Below are positions 25,202 to 35,603 of a stretch of 64,000 nt of DNA, piece by piece. The notes beneath the pieces are model-generated. The model did not search any database and was not told the origin of the DNA. It worked only from the letters and a program-made list of their open reading frames with translations. The position numbers and the translations under genes are program-made. Within the stretch, counting starts at the first letter, position 1. Each line of letters opens with the position of its first letter. The stretch is from Clostridium grantii DSM 8605 (lineage in GTDB: Bacteria; Bacillota; Clostridia; Clostridiales; Clostridiaceae): the NCBI RefSeq assembly GCF_900129965.1, contig NZ_FQXM01000012.1, positions 71,778-135,777 on the forward strand. The letters run 5' to 3'.

Positions 25202-27871
25202 TTATATAATAGTTTTAGCTTTTTTTATTATATCATAAAGCTTATTAAGACTATCCATAGGAGTAAGATTAATTATATCAATATTCGAAATTTCAGCAAT
25301 GAGCTTTTCTTTTTCTAGATCAGCGAAACCCAATTGCATTTGTTCCGTTTGCCTAACTTCCTTTATATTTTTCTTGCTTTTCTCTTTAACTACTTCTATG
25401 CTAGATACTTCTTCTTTAGCATTAATTGAATCAACTATTGTATAACTAACTTCCGAAGTATTGACTCCACCTTTTTCTAATATAACCAGTATTTCTTTTG
25501 CTCTATTTGTTACTTGTTCAGGAATACCTGCTAATTTAGCAACTTCAATACCATAGGAATCATCCGCACTTCCCTTTATTATTTTTCTAAGGAATACAAT
25601 ATCATCTTTTAGTTTCTTCACAGCTATGGAATAGTTTTGTACACCGCTTATTTTGCCTTCTAAGGAAGTTAATTCATGATAATGGGTTGCAAACAAGGTT
25701 TTTGCTTTAGAGCTTTTATTCTCGCAAATAAACTCAATTACAGCCCAAGCAATACTTAATCCATCGTAAGTGCTAGTTCCTCTTCCTACTTCATCTAAAA
25801 GAATCAAGCTTTCTTTAGTTGAATTTTTAAGAATATTAGCTACTTCCCACATTTCTACCATAAAAGTACTTTTACCACCAGCTAAATCATCAGAAGCACC
25901 AATTCTAGTAAATACTTTATCACAAATGGATATACTTGCTTCTTTAGCTGGTACAAAACTTCCTATTTGAGCCATTACAGTTATAAGTGCCACCTGTCTC
26001 ATATAAGTTGATTTACCCGCCATATTAGGACCAGTTATTAATAAAAGATTATTGTCTTTATCATCTATTATTGTGTCATTGGATATAAATCCTTCACGTT
26101 GAATCACTTTTTCAACTACTGGATGTCTTCCCTCTTTAATAGATATTTTATTATCTTTTGTAATAATAGGTTTAACATAATTGTTTTCTATAGCACACAT
26201 AGCTAAAGAACATAAACAATCTAGAGAAGATAAAAAATTAGAAGTTTTTTTCATTCTATCAATATGTGACTCTATAACATCTCTTATTTGAACAAATATT
26301 TCGTATTCTAGGGTAGTGAGTTTTTCCTCTGCTCCTAGTATTTTCTCTTCCATTTCTTTTAATTCATCAGTTACATATCTTTCTGCATTAGCTAGAGTTT
26401 GTTTTCTTGTATATCTATCTTTAGGAACAAACTCCATATTTAATTTTGTAACCTCAATATAATAACCAAAAACTTTATTATATCTAATTTTTAATGATTT
26501 AATTCCAGTTAAATCTTTTTCTCTGCTTTCTAAAGCCGCTATCCATTCTTTGCCGTGGGCTTTTGCTTTCCTAAGTTCATCCACTTCTTCGTTATAACCA
26601 TCTTTAATAATTCCCCCTTCTTTCACAGAAATAGCTGGATTTTCTAATAAAGATGAAAATAAAAATGAATGTATATCTTCAAGTGTATCTATTTCTTTAT
26701 AAGTATTATTCAATAAATCGCTTTCAGTATTTGAAAGAAGCTTTTTAATATATGGTAAATTCAGTAATGAATTCTGCAGCGAAACCAATTCTTTAGCATT
26801 TACATTTTTACCTGAAATTTTACCAATCAATCTTTCTATATCATATATTTTGTTTAATTCATCTCTAAGCTCATCTAAAAGAGGCATATTCATTGTTAAT
26901 TCTTCTATCGCATTCAATCTGTTATTGATACTACCTTCTACAATTAAAGGCTGTTCTACCCACTTCCTGAGCATTCTAGCACCCATTGCAGTTTTTGTTT
27001 TATCAAGAACCCATAACAACGACCCTTTCTTTCTTTTATCTCTCAATGATTCTGTAAGTTCTAAATTCCTTCTTGAATTAATATCAATGCCTAAAAAATC
27101 TTCTACTTGGTAATAAGTAAAATAATCTACATGGCCAAGAACACTTTTTTGGGTTTCATTAATGTATGATAATAGAACATTTGAAGATATCACAAGATGT
27201 TCGTCAAAGTTATTTTCATCATAATTCTTAAACTGTTCTTTTATTTTCAAAGAAGAAGTATTCAAAAGATTTTCACTTTTTACTGAAGTAAAAGATGTAT
27301 TAAATCTTTCTTTGATGGAGGATATCAAAGTTTTATCTATTTCCTCATATATCAATATTTCACTAGGCAAAAATTTCGAGATTTCATCTAATATAACAGC
27401 CTCATCATTAAAAATTGATGTACCATAAAACTCACCTGTTGAAAGATCTGCAAAACAAAGAGCACCTTTACTTTCCTTTAAGTATATACTCATTATAAAA
27501 TTATTCTTTTTCTCATCAAGAAAGCTAGAATCAGTATATGTTCCTGGTGTAACAACTTTTACCACATCTCTTTTAACTATGCCTTTAGTAGCAGAAGCAT
27601 CTTCTAATTGTTCACAAACCGCAATTTTATACCCTTTATTCACAAGTCTAATTAAGTAAGAGTTAGAAGCATGATATGGAATACCACACATAGGAGCTCT
27701 TTCCTCTAATCCACAACTCTTGCCAGTTAAAACTAATTCTAATTCTCTTGAAACAATCTCTGCATCTTCAAAAAACATTTCATAAAAATCACCAAGTCTA
27801 AAAAATAGAATGCAATCCTTATAGTTCTCTTTAATTTGTAAATATTGTTGCATCATTGGAGTTAATGCCAC
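25202..27871 (-). CDS. mutS: DNA mismatch recognition protein MutS
   Basis: An 889-residue mismatch-binding ATPase. The N-terminal mismatch-contact motif GDFYEMF (about residue 26) has the Phe and Glu that read the mismatch. Walker A is GPNMAGKSTYMRQ, Walker B LILLDEVGRGTS, and the late signature ATHYHELT. The start is GTG with TAGGAG upstream. Full length, with a C-terminal extension expected to mediate tetramerisation. It sits between miaB and mutL in one operon. Confidence 0.95.
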   Translation of the reverse strand: MALTPMMQQYLQIKENYKDCILFFRLGDFYEMFFEDAEIVSRELELVLTGKSCGLEERAPMCGIPYHASNSYLIRLVNKGYKIAVCEQLEDASATKGIVKRDVVKVVTPGTYTDSSFLDEKKNNFIMSIYLKESKGALCFADLSTGEFYGTSIFNDEAVILDEISKFLPSEILIYEEIDKTLISSIKERFNTSFTSVKSENLLNTSSLKIKEQFKNYDENNFDEHLVISSNVLLSYINETQKSVLGHVDYFTYYQVEDFLGIDINSRRNLELTESLRDKRKKGSLLWVLDKTKTAMGARMLRKWVEQPLIVEGSINNRLNAIEELTMNMPLLDELRDELNKIYDIERLIGKISGKNVNAKELVSLQNSLLNLPYIKKLLSNTESDLLNNTYKEIDTLEDIHSFLFSSLLENPAISVKEGGIIKDGYNEEVDELRKAKAHGKEWIAALESREKDLTGIKSLKIRYNKVFGYYIEVTKLNMEFVPKDRYTRKQTLANAERYVTDELKEMEEKILGAEEKLTTLEYEIFVQIRDVIESHIDRMKKTSNFLSSLDCLCSLAMCAIENNYVKPIITKDNKISIKEGRHPVVEKVIQREGFISNDTIIDDKDNNLLLITGPNMAGKSTYMRQVALITVMAQIGSFVPAKEASISICDKVFTRIGASDDLAGGKSTFMVEMWEVANILKNSTKESLILLDEVGRGTSTYDGLSIAWAVIEFICENKSSKAKTLFATHYHELTSLEGKISGVQNYSIAVKKLKDDIVFLRKIIKGSADDSYGIEVAKLAGIPEQVTNRAKEILVILEKGGVNTSEVSYTIVDSINAKEEVSSIEVVKEKSKKNIKEVRQTEQMQLGFADLEKEKLIAEISNIDIINLTPMDSLNKLYDIIKKAKTII

Positions 27872-27914
27872 AAAACCACTCCTATTCTTTATAAAATTAT
27901 TTGTTTTTGTGTTT

Positions 27915-29246
27915 CTATACTAGTTCACCTACAAGTGAGTAAGGTTTTGCCTCTACTATTTTAACATTAACTATTTGGCCGATTAAATCTTTAGACCCTT
28001 CAAAGGTCACTAATTTAAAAGTTCTTGTTCTTCCTGATATTTTGCTATCATCATTTTTGCTAGCACTTTCTACTAGTACATCTACTATTTTTCCTTCATA
28101 CTCTTTATTTTTCGTTTCTACGATTTGATTGATGGAGTTTAGTAATTTACTAAATCTTCTATGTTTAGTTTCTTCATCTATAAAATCCGTCTCTAACTTA
28201 GCAGCTGGAGTACCTTCTCTTGGAGAATAAAGAAAAGTAAAAGCTGCATCAAACTTTACTTCTTCAGCCAAGGCTAAAGTTTCATTGAAATCTTCTTCTG
28301 TTTCACCTGGATATCCTACAATTATATCTGTACTAATAGCAACTTGTGGCATAACCTCTTTAATTCTTTTAGTAAGATTTATATAATGCTCTCTTGTATA
28401 TTTTCTATTCATTTTATCTAACATTCTATTTGATCCTGATTGAAGTGCCATATGAATATGCTCACATACTTTATCGCATTCATTCATAGTTTGAATTAAT
28501 TCCTCAGTAATATCTTTAGGATGAGATGTCATAAATCTAACTCTTTCTATTCCTTCAATACTGTTAACTATTTTTAATAAATCTGAAAAATTCATTTTTC
28601 TTTCTAATCCTATTCCATATGAATTAACGTTCTGCCCTAATAAAGTAACTTCTTTATACCCTTGTGCTATCAAACTTTCAATTTCTTTTACAATATCCTC
28701 TGGTTCTCTACTTCTTTCTCTTCCTCTTACATAGGGAACTATGCAATAAGAACAAAAATTATCACAGCCATACATAATAGTTACAAAAGCTTTCATATCA
28801 TTTTTTCTATCTACAGGCAATCCCTCTACTATTCCCTTTTCCTTATCCCAAACTTCAACAACAGTTTCTCCAGAATGTTTAACCCGAGAAATATACTCTG
28901 GTAATTTATATGAATTAAAACTTCCTGTAATAATATCTACATGTCTAAACTTTTTAATCATTTTTTCTGCTGCATCCTTTTGTTGAGTCATACAGCCTGT
29001 TACAGCTATAATCAAATCAGGATTTTCTTTTTTTTGATTTTTTAATCGACCTAAGTGACCATAAACCTTTTGTTCCGCGTTTTCTCTTACACAACATGTA
29101 TTATAGATAATTACATCAGCATCTTTTTCATTATCAGTAGGCTCATAGTTATTTATTTTAAGTATTCCTGAAATTTTTTCAGAGTCCTCTTCATTCATTT
29201 GACAACCCCAAGTTTCAATATAATATTTCATCATTCTTGTTTCCAT
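27915..29246 (-). CDS. miaB: tRNA-2-methylthio-N6-dimethylallyladenosine synthase
   Basis: A 443-residue radical-SAM methylthiotransferase acting on i6A37 of tRNA. The N-terminal UPF0004 domain carries the auxiliary-cluster cysteines in WGCQMNEED, NTCCVRENA and TGCMTQ. The radical-SAM motif is GCDNFCSYC near residue 160. A C-terminal TRAM domain (about 380-443) binds RNA. GAAGGAG lies seven bases before ATG 29246. First gene of the operon with mutS, mutL, miaA (its partner enzyme) and hfq. Confidence 0.95.
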   Translation of the reverse strand: METRMMKYYIETWGCQMNEEDSEKISGILKINNYEPTDNEKDADVIIYNTCCVRENAEQKVYGHLGRLKNQKKENPDLIIAVTGCMTQQKDAAEKMIKKFRHVDIITGSFNSYKLPEYISRVKHSGETVVEVWDKEKGIVEGLPVDRKNDMKAFVTIMYGCDNFCSYCIVPYVRGRERSREPEDIVKEIESLIAQGYKEVTLLGQNVNSYGIGLERKMNFSDLLKIVNSIEGIERVRFMTSHPKDITEELIQTMNECDKVCEHIHMALQSGSNRMLDKMNRKYTREHYINLTKRIKEVMPQVAISTDIIVGYPGETEEDFNETLALAEEVKFDAAFTFLYSPREGTPAAKLETDFIDEETKHRRFSKLLNSINQIVETKNKEYEGKIVDVLVESASKNDDSKISGRTRTFKLVTFEGSKDLIGQIVNVKIVEAKPYSLVGELV

Positions 29247-29390
29247 TGTGTTTCTCCTTCGTTTTAAATTTAACTTATCCTTATATTATATATAATTCTA
29301 GCTAATTTTCAAATAAGTTTATTTTTTTCTTTCATGATTTTGCATATTTTCCTTAATTCTTAGAAAGAATATTTATATGGAGGGGATATT

Positions 29391-29576
29391 ATGTATGATG
29401 CTAAAATCAAGAATCAGATGAATTCCTTAGAAAAAAAATCTAATAAAGATAATTTAGATGATTCAAGAAGTAAGAATAAATATATATATGATAGATCATT
29501 TTACTCAGCTGTAAATTCTGAGCTTATAAGTAGCACTAAAAGTAGTCATATTCCAAACGAAAATATTTTTCAATAA
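29391..29576 (+). CDS. Small polar protein, possibly sporulation-associated
   Basis: A 61-residue protein rich in Lys, Asn, Ser and Asp, with no hydrophobic segment. A good ribosome site (GGAGGGG) precedes the ATG and a terminator follows, so it is very likely a real gene. Upstream, GCATA and GAAAGAATA about 16 bases apart loosely resemble a forespore (SigF/SigG) promoter. The convergent downstream gene pair includes a CotS-like coat kinase. A role in spores is speculative; no family was recognised. Confidence 0.55.
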   Translation: MYDAKIKNQMNSLEKKSNKDNLDDSRSKNKYIYDRSFYSAVNSELISSTKSSHIPNENIFQ

Positions 29577-29604
29577 AAAAGGCAGGATTATATTTCCTGT
29601 CTTT
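29577..29604. terminator. Terminator of the 61-residue protein gene
   Basis: AAAAGGCAGGA pairs with TTCCTGTCTTTT across a short AT loop, with one G-T pair. It may serve both the small gene and the convergent GNAT gene. Confidence 0.65.
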
Positions 29605-29630
29605 TAAATGTATATATATAATTAATTTTT

Positions 29631-30452
29631 TCAAATCCATTTTTTTTTGTAAAGGCTTATAGCTGCTTGATTATCATGATGAACCCTTAAATTAATTTTC
29701 TTTTCGCCTTTTTCACTCATGAATTTTATAACATACTTGAGAAAATATTCTCCATAACCTTTCCATCTGTACTCTTGAATAATGCCAAAATTCACTAAAA
29801 CAGCACCAAAATTCTCATAAATAATTTGTCCTATACCAATAGGTTTAGTCTCTTCATATACTATAAATACTCCATCATCGTAATAATAACTCTGCATTTC
29901 ATCATAAAAAATATCCTTAACTACCAAAGGTACTCTATTTTTTTTATTGAAAATTTTATTTTGAAGATCACATCTTATTTGTTCATCCTTACCTTTAATA
30001 AGATTAGATATCTTTAACCTTTCATGTGACAAGGGACTTAAATTTATCTCTTCTGGAATTATTAATTCCATTTCATATACAAGGGAAGTTACCTCAAATC
30101 CAAGTTGTTCAATTATATCTAGCTTATACCCTTTTTCGGAAATTTTGATTTTAATTTTATCGTAATACTTTAAGTTTTTTAACAAAGCAAAATAAGCTTC
30201 CTGATTATCATGTTCTTCTTTAATAAAGAGTTCTAACACAGCATAAACTCCATTCATTTCATTCACCCAAATATAGCCCACATATTCTTTATCATTTGTA
30301 AGTAGATATACCCAACGTTTCATTAAAAATCTTCTGTAAATAGATTCACCTTCATAATATGAAAAGAAATTATACTTATGATTAGGCAATAATGCATATA
30401 ATTCTTTAAATTTATTTAAAGTTTTTTCTTTTAATCTCTCCGCTTTATACAT
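29631..30452 (-). CDS. GNAT-family acetyltransferase, two-domain
   Basis: A 273-residue protein with a C-terminal GNAT domain: VLVNFGIIQEYRWKGYGEYFLKYV, the R/Q-x-x-G-x-G acetyl-CoA loop appearing as EYRWKGYG, and HDNQAAISLYKK at the end. The N-terminal half looks like a degenerate second GNAT fold. I chose the ATG at 30452 because AAGAGG lies at proper distance; the two upstream in-frame starts do not fit. It begins 19 bases after the CotS-like gene and is probably in its operon. Substrate unknown. Confidence 0.75.
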   Translation of the reverse strand: MYKAERLKEKTLNKFKELYALLPNHKYNFFSYYEGESIYRRFLMKRWVYLLTNDKEYVGYIWVNEMNGVYAVLELFIKEEHDNQEAYFALLKNLKYYDKIKIKISEKGYKLDIIEQLGFEVTSLVYEMELIIPEEINLSPLSHERLKISNLIKGKDEQIRCDLQNKIFNKKNRVPLVVKDIFYDEMQSYYYDDGVFIVYEETKPIGIGQIIYENFGAVLVNFGIIQEYRWKGYGEYFLKYVIKFMSEKGEKKINLRVHHDNQAAISLYKKKWI

Positions 30453-30471
30453 AATCATACCTCTTAAAAAG

Positions 30472-31521
30472 TTATTGGTTAATATAATTTTCGAATTTTT
30501 CCATAAATTCATTTTCTTTTGTTATTCTTGAGTTTAATTTGATAAGTTTCTTGTTAAATTTTCTTTCATTCCAATTCTTATGTTTAATATATCTTTTTCT
30601 TCCTAATTTCCAAAACTTATGTGGAAACATCATAACATAAAGCATGATCTTTAATTCTTCTTTTGATATTGGTTTAATATTACTATAAGTTTCAATTATT
30701 TCTTTTGCTTTATCAAAATCCCAAAAATATTCATCCCTATTCATAAGTCGAGTAATATATTTACACAAATCTGTTATTTGTAGATCAATAATAATACTAT
30801 CTAAATCGATCAAATAATAATCAGTGTCTTTTTTTATTATGTTCTGATAATAAAAACTATTATGGCATATAGAAGTTTCTCTATTGACTGAGTTAATTAA
30901 TAAAAAATAATTTGATTCTCTTAATAAAGCTAGTGTTTTGACTCCACGATTGTAATAAATGTCTATGGAGTTGTAATAGTCAATATCGAAGGAACTTTTA
31001 ATTAATTTTTTATCAATAGCTTGTTTATACATTAAAAAATCATTTAATTTATTATTATACAAATCTAGCCAATTGTCTATATTATCTTTTATTTTCAAAC
31101 CAGAAGAATTAATTTTACTAACAGAAATATGAAACTCAGCTAGAAGCTTAACTGTATTAGTGGTTTCTTCTAATGTAGAAATATCTACTTCTTGTCCATT
31201 AATCCATTCAGTAGCATAAAAAAAATAATTTTTATATCTTACTAATACATAACCTTTTTTAGTTTTAAGATATTCTGCTGTATTATGAAAACCAACCTTC
31301 TTTAATTCGTTTACTAGAATAAACCCGTTCATAGCTTTTTGCTTACCATGTTGGAATTTTTTTAAACAAATATTGCCTTTATCCGTGGCGACTTTATAAG
31401 CACTTCTAGCTTTACTAATGCTAATTATTTTATAGGGATACCTACTTAAAATTGATCTTAATATTTTTTCTTCTTCTGCTGAAATACTATTATTAAAGTT
31501 TAATTGTTCATTAAAGGCCAC
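30472..31521 (-). CDS. CotS-family spore coat kinase-like protein
   Basis: A 349-residue protein of the CotS/YsxE/YutH group, which has a protein-kinase/aminoglycoside-phosphotransferase fold and associates with spore coats. Visible elements are KVATDKGNICLKKF (substrate Lys region), ATEWINGQEVD (hinge), ICHNSFYYQNII (degenerate catalytic loop with His and Asn) and LIDLDSIIIDLQITDLCKYI (metal-binding Asp). The catalytic loop lacks the usual HxD Asp (it reads HNS), so activity is uncertain. AGGAGG precedes the ATG. Spore formation by the host is inferred from this gene. Confidence 0.85.
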   Translation of the reverse strand: MAFNEQLNFNNSISAEEEKILRSILSRYPYKIISISKARSAYKVATDKGNICLKKFQHGKQKAMNGFILVNELKKVGFHNTAEYLKTKKGYVLVRYKNYFFYATEWINGQEVDISTLEETTNTVKLLAEFHISVSKINSSGLKIKDNIDNWLDLYNNKLNDFLMYKQAIDKKLIKSSFDIDYYNSIDIYYNRGVKTLALLRESNYFLLINSVNRETSICHNSFYYQNIIKKDTDYYLIDLDSIIIDLQITDLCKYITRLMNRDEYFWDFDKAKEIIETYSNIKPISKEELKIMLYVMMFPHKFWKLGRKRYIKHKNWNERKFNKKLIKLNSRITKENEFMEKFENYINQ

Positions 31522-31616
31522 TCTATTGCCTCCTAAAATTTCCTTACTAATAAATTATATAACAAACAAAAGACAATTATTACTGTATTCACTTTTAATA
31601 AAGTTCATTTCACTAA

Positions 31617-31645
31617 AAAAGAGTAGAATTTTATCTACTCTTCTT
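31617..31645 (-). terminator. Terminator after the ispH-S1 gene
   Basis: AAGAGTAGA at 31619-31627 and TCTACTCTT at 31634-31642 form a hairpin; the minus-strand transcript continues into T-rich sequence. Confidence 0.7.
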
Positions 31646-31659
31646 AGCTTTTAAATAAT

Positions 31660-33582
31660 TTATATTTCTTCCGCTTCCTTGATGCTTAATCCAATTTTTT
31701 TACTTTCTTCAGCAACGCTTAATATTTTAGCTTTTATAGTCTCATTTAATGTCAAAACATCAGATGATTTTTCTATTCTTTTGTGACTTATTTCTGAAAT
31801 ATGAACCAAGCCATCTACCCCAGGTTCAAGCTCTATAAAAGCACCAAAGTTAGAGAATCTTACAACTTTACCTAAAACTATATTTCCCACAGGATATTTT
31901 TCAACAATATTATTCCATGGATTTGAAGTAAGTTTTTTTATACTCAAAGACAATTTCTTAGTTTCTTTATTAGCTTCTATAACATATACATTGATTTTAT
32001 CTCCAACTTTTAAAATATCAGAAGCTTTATCAATCCTACCCCAAGATAATTCAGAAACATGTAATAGTCCATCTATTCCATTAACTTCAACAAAAGCACC
32101 GAAGTTAGTTAATCTTTTTACTGACCCTTCTACTACTAAACCCGTTTCTAGTGTTTCCCAAGCTTTTTCTTCATTTTTAATTTTTTCTGTTTGAAGTAAA
32201 CTTCTTCTTGAAGCAACAATTTTAGTGCCTTTTCTTTCAGCCTTAAATTCAATTATTTTTACAGGTACTACTTTTCCTATATACTCTTTTAAATCATCTA
32301 CATGAAATAATTCTACATGTGATGCAGGAAGGAAAACTCGAACTCCTTTAAATCTAGCGATAATACCACCTTTTACAGCTTCTACTAATTCAATTTCAAT
32401 AGTTTCTTTTCCCTCATAAGCTTTTTCTAATTCTTCATAAGCTTTATCTCTAGCAATTTCAATTCTAGATAAAACCACATATCCATCTGAGTCGCTTAAT
32501 CTAATAACCTTAGCAGTTATTTCATCATTAATTTTAAAGAAATCCATCATAGTTAGCCCAATTTCTTTTGTAACTTCACTAAGAGGAAGTTTCCCATCTT
32601 TTTTATACCCTATGTTTATGAATGCTTCGTTATTGCTCATTGATATAATTTCACCTGAAACTACATCTCCAATAGAGAAATCAACATCATTTTCATTCAT
32701 ATAAGCTAATTGTTCATTTTGTTCCACTACCTTATTTTCGCTCATTTTTATAATTGCCTCCTTTATTATCCAATCAGGAGTTGAAGCACCTGCTGTAACT
32801 CCTATATTAGTTATATAATTTGAATTTGAAATATCATCAGGTATTTCACCTGCATTTTCTACATGAATAGTGTTTTCACAATTCGCTTTACATATTTCAT
32901 ATAACTTAGTGGTATTTGAACTATCATATCCTCCTATAACAACCATTAAATCTGCACTTTCAGACACTTCATTTGCAGACTCTTGCCTAACAGAAGTTGC
33001 ATTGCATATTGTATTAAATGAAGTAAATTCTATTTTCATGGATTCAAGTTTATTTACAACTTTAGTCCAGTTTTCTTTTTTTTCAGTGGTTTGAGATACT
33101 AAACATACTTTACCTTTAAGATTAAATTCATCTAAATCCTCACCACACTTGGTAACAATAGCTTCTTCATTTGACCATCCGTTAATTCCAACTACTTCCG
33201 GGTGAGATTTATCACCAACAATGATTATAGTGTATCCTAAATCTTTAAATTCTTTTACTTTTTTATGAATCTTAGATACATGAGGGCAAGTTGCATCTTC
33301 TATTATTAAGTTGTTTTTGCTTAAAGTATTTATTACCATGGGAGACACTCCATGAGAACGTATCACCACTACATCATTATTATTTAGTTCATTTATATCT
33401 TCAATCTTTATAGGGAAAATATTATTTTCTTTTAAATACTCCACTACATCGTTATTATGTATAAGTGGGCCTAAAGTATATATTCTTTTATTATATGTTT
33501 TTTGTAAGTCCAATACTTTATCTACTGCTCTTTTCACTCCAAAACAAAATCCTGCATTTTTTGCTAAGGTTAAGTTTTTCAT
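31660..33582 (-). CDS. ispH: IspH - ribosomal protein S1 fusion (HMBPP reductase with S1 domains)
   Basis: A 640-residue bifunctional protein. Residues about 1-285 are HMBPP reductase, the last step of the MEP isoprenoid pathway. Its three [4Fe-4S] cysteines lie in NAGFCFGVKRA, DATCPHVSK and NTICNATSVRQ. From about residue 300 to the end there are four S1 RNA-binding repeats, for example NFGAFVEVNGIDGLLHVSEL and NFGAFIELEPGVDGLVHISEI. This fusion is characteristic of Clostridia. cmk lies 11 bases upstream in the same operon. AAGGTGA precedes the ATG. Confidence 0.95.
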   Translation of the reverse strand: MKNLTLAKNAGFCFGVKRAVDKVLDLQKTYNKRIYTLGPLIHNNDVVEYLKENNIFPIKIEDINELNNNDVVVIRSHGVSPMVINTLSKNNLIIEDATCPHVSKIHKKVKEFKDLGYTIIIVGDKSHPEVVGINGWSNEEAIVTKCGEDLDEFNLKGKVCLVSQTTEKKENWTKVVNKLESMKIEFTSFNTICNATSVRQESANEVSESADLMVVIGGYDSSNTTKLYEICKANCENTIHVENAGEIPDDISNSNYITNIGVTAGASTPDWIIKEAIIKMSENKVVEQNEQLAYMNENDVDFSIGDVVSGEIISMSNNEAFINIGYKKDGKLPLSEVTKEIGLTMMDFFKINDEITAKVIRLSDSDGYVVLSRIEIARDKAYEELEKAYEGKETIEIELVEAVKGGIIARFKGVRVFLPASHVELFHVDDLKEYIGKVVPVKIIEFKAERKGTKIVASRRSLLQTEKIKNEEKAWETLETGLVVEGSVKRLTNFGAFVEVNGIDGLLHVSELSWGRIDKASDILKVGDKINVYVIEANKETKKLSLSIKKLTSNPWNNIVEKYPVGNIVLGKVVRFSNFGAFIELEPGVDGLVHISEISHKRIEKSSDVLTLNETIKAKILSVAEESKKIGLSIKEAEEI

Positions 33583-33593
33583 AATTCTTCACC

Positions 33594-34259
33594 TTACATT
33601 CTATAATTTATATTATTCTTTATATGTTTTACAATAAATTCAACAACTTCTTCAATATTCATATTTGTAGAATCTATTTCAATAGCATCTGCAGCTTTTG
33701 TAAGAGGATTAATCTCTCTATTAGAATCAATGTAATCTCTTTTAATAATAGTTTCTAATAACTCCCGATAATCCACTTCAATCCCTTTTTCAATCAACTC
33801 ATCATATCTACGCTTTGCTCTTTCATCAGCGGTAGCATTTAAATAGAATTTAAAATTAGAATCTTTTAAAACAACAGTCCCAATATCTCTTCCATCCATT
33901 ATTACATTAAATTTTTGAGCCATCTTTTGTTGAAGAAAAACTAATTTATCCCTTACTTCTTTAATAGCAGCATAATTTGACACGTTATTGCTTATTGTCG
34001 GTAATGTTAATTCGTCATTTACATCTTCACCGTTTAATATAAGTCTATCCTTTTTAAAATACATATCAGTGTCATCAAGTAGTTTCTGCAATTTTTCTAC
34101 TTCAAAAGGCTCAATATTTTTTGTTAATGCTAAAAGAGTTATCGCTCTATACATTGAACCTGTATTTATATATATTAAATCAAATTCTTTTGCTACAAGC
34201 TTTGCTATAGTACTTTTACCCGCTCCAGCAGGTCCATCAATTGCTACAGTTATTCTCAC
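33594..34259 (-). CDS. cmk: Cytidylate kinase
   Basis: A 221-residue (d)CMP kinase. The P-loop DGPAGAGKST is at residues 8-17, GSMYRAIT near 37 contacts CMP, and MDGRDIGTVVL near 122 is the second family signature. RRYDELIEKG forms the lid. A GTG start with AAGGA about ten bases upstream fits. The cmk then ispH-rpsA order is typical of Clostridia. Confidence 0.95.
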   Translation of the reverse strand: MRITVAIDGPAGAGKSTIAKLVAKEFDLIYINTGSMYRAITLLALTKNIEPFEVEKLQKLLDDTDMYFKKDRLILNGEDVNDELTLPTISNNVSNYAAIKEVRDKLVFLQQKMAQKFNVIMDGRDIGTVVLKDSNFKFYLNATADERAKRRYDELIEKGIEVDYRELLETIIKRDYIDSNREINPLTKAADAIEIDSTNMNIEEVVEFIVKHIKNNINYRM

Positions 34260-34347
34260 TTTTAATCCGTCCTTTTCATAAGTCTCTAATTATACACTAT
34301 TCTATATGAATCACAAAAATCCTTTAAATTTACAGATAAAATTTTAC

Positions 34348-35577
34348 TTAATCTAAGTTTGTTCCAGCTATATAACCTGTTGAGAAAGCAATTTGCAAAT
34401 TAAATCCTCCTGTAAAAGCATCTACATCAATTATCTCACCTGCAAAATATAAATTTTCCACCAATTTTGACTGCATAGTAGAAGGGTCAATTTCTTTTGT
34501 TGATACCCCTCCACGAGTAATTATAGCTTCATCAATAGGTCTAAGTTTTTTTACATTCATTTCTAAATTCTGAAGAATATTCACTAAATTTGCTCTTTCT
34601 TCTTTTGTAATAGAGTTAACTTTTTTTGTTGCATCAATTCTTGAAAGTTCAATTATTGTATTAATAATTTTGCTAGGCAACAAATCATTTAATGAATTTT
34701 TAAAGTCTTTATTTAAATATTGACTAAATATATCAACTAATTTATTATCTAACTCTTTTTCAGTATAATAGGGTTTTAAGTTTATTATGCACTTATATGA
34801 AGATTTATCATTAATAAATCGACTTGCCTTTAAAACAATAGGGCCTGATACACCATAGTGAGTAAAAAGCATTTCTCCAAACTCAGCGAAAACTTTTTTA
34901 TTTGTTTTTTTATCAACAACGGTAAAATCAACATTTTTAAGTGACAATCCTTGTAAATTTTTAACCCACTGATCTTCTAATTCTATAGGAATTAATGATG
35001 GAACTATATTTTCAAGATTATGCCCGCATTGTTTTGCCCATTTATAACCATCTCCAGTAGAGCCTGTTTGAGAATAAGATCTTCCACCTGTTGCTATTAG
35101 AAACTTATCCCCTTTAACTTCATTTCCATTGGTTAAAAGAACTTTATGAACTCTATTATTTTTAACAATTAACTTATCTACTTTTGAATTCAACATAACA
35201 TTTATATCATTATTTTTAATTTCTTTTTGTAAAATCTTAAGAATATCCGAAGATTTATCACTTTCCGGGAAAACTCTTCCCCCTCTTTCAACTTTCAAAG
35301 GAATTCCTTTTGAAACAAAAAAGTCCATTAAATCTTTATTCGTAAAGGAATATAAACTACTGTACAAAAAGTAAGGATTTCCTGGAATAAACTCAAAAAA
35401 TTCGCTTATATCTTTGTCATTAGTTAAATTACATCTTCCTTTACCCGTAATAAATAGTTTTTTACCAAGTTTTTCGTTACTTTCTATTATTGTAACGCTA
35501 TTGTTTTTATTTTCACTTGCTTTAATAGCCGCCATCATACCAGAAGGGCCACCACCAATAATTATTATTTTATTCAT
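34348..35577 (-). CDS. HI0933/YhiN-family flavoprotein (FAD-dependent oxidoreductase)
   Basis: A 409-residue flavoprotein. The N-terminal FAD-binding Rossmann motif is IIGGGPSGMMAA, followed by KLFITGKGRCNLTN, FATGGRSY-like ATGGRSYSQTGSTGDGY and the C-terminal TGGFNLQIAFSTGYIAG that closes the FAD site. The family's true substrate is uncertain. It is commonly placed upstream of cmk in Clostridia, as here. GAGGTG precedes the ATG. Confidence 0.9.
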   Translation of the reverse strand: MNKIIIIGGGPSGMMAAIKASENKNNSVTIIESNEKLGKKLFITGKGRCNLTNDKDISEFFEFIPGNPYFLYSSLYSFTNKDLMDFFVSKGIPLKVERGGRVFPESDKSSDILKILQKEIKNNDINVMLNSKVDKLIVKNNRVHKVLLTNGNEVKGDKFLIATGGRSYSQTGSTGDGYKWAKQCGHNLENIVPSLIPIELEDQWVKNLQGLSLKNVDFTVVDKKTNKKVFAEFGEMLFTHYGVSGPIVLKASRFINDKSSYKCIINLKPYYTEKELDNKLVDIFSQYLNKDFKNSLNDLLPSKIINTIIELSRIDATKKVNSITKEERANLVNILQNLEMNVKKLRPIDEAIITRGGVSTKEIDPSTMQSKLVENLYFAGEIIDVDAFTGGFNLQIAFSTGYIAGTNLD

Positions 35578-35603
35578 ATAAACACCTCGATTTAGTTTGA
35601 ACG

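Noticed and set aside
23703..25209. Plus-strand hydrophobic frames opposite mutL
   Set aside because: They arise from AT-rich antisense of coding sequence and lack starts with ribosome sites.
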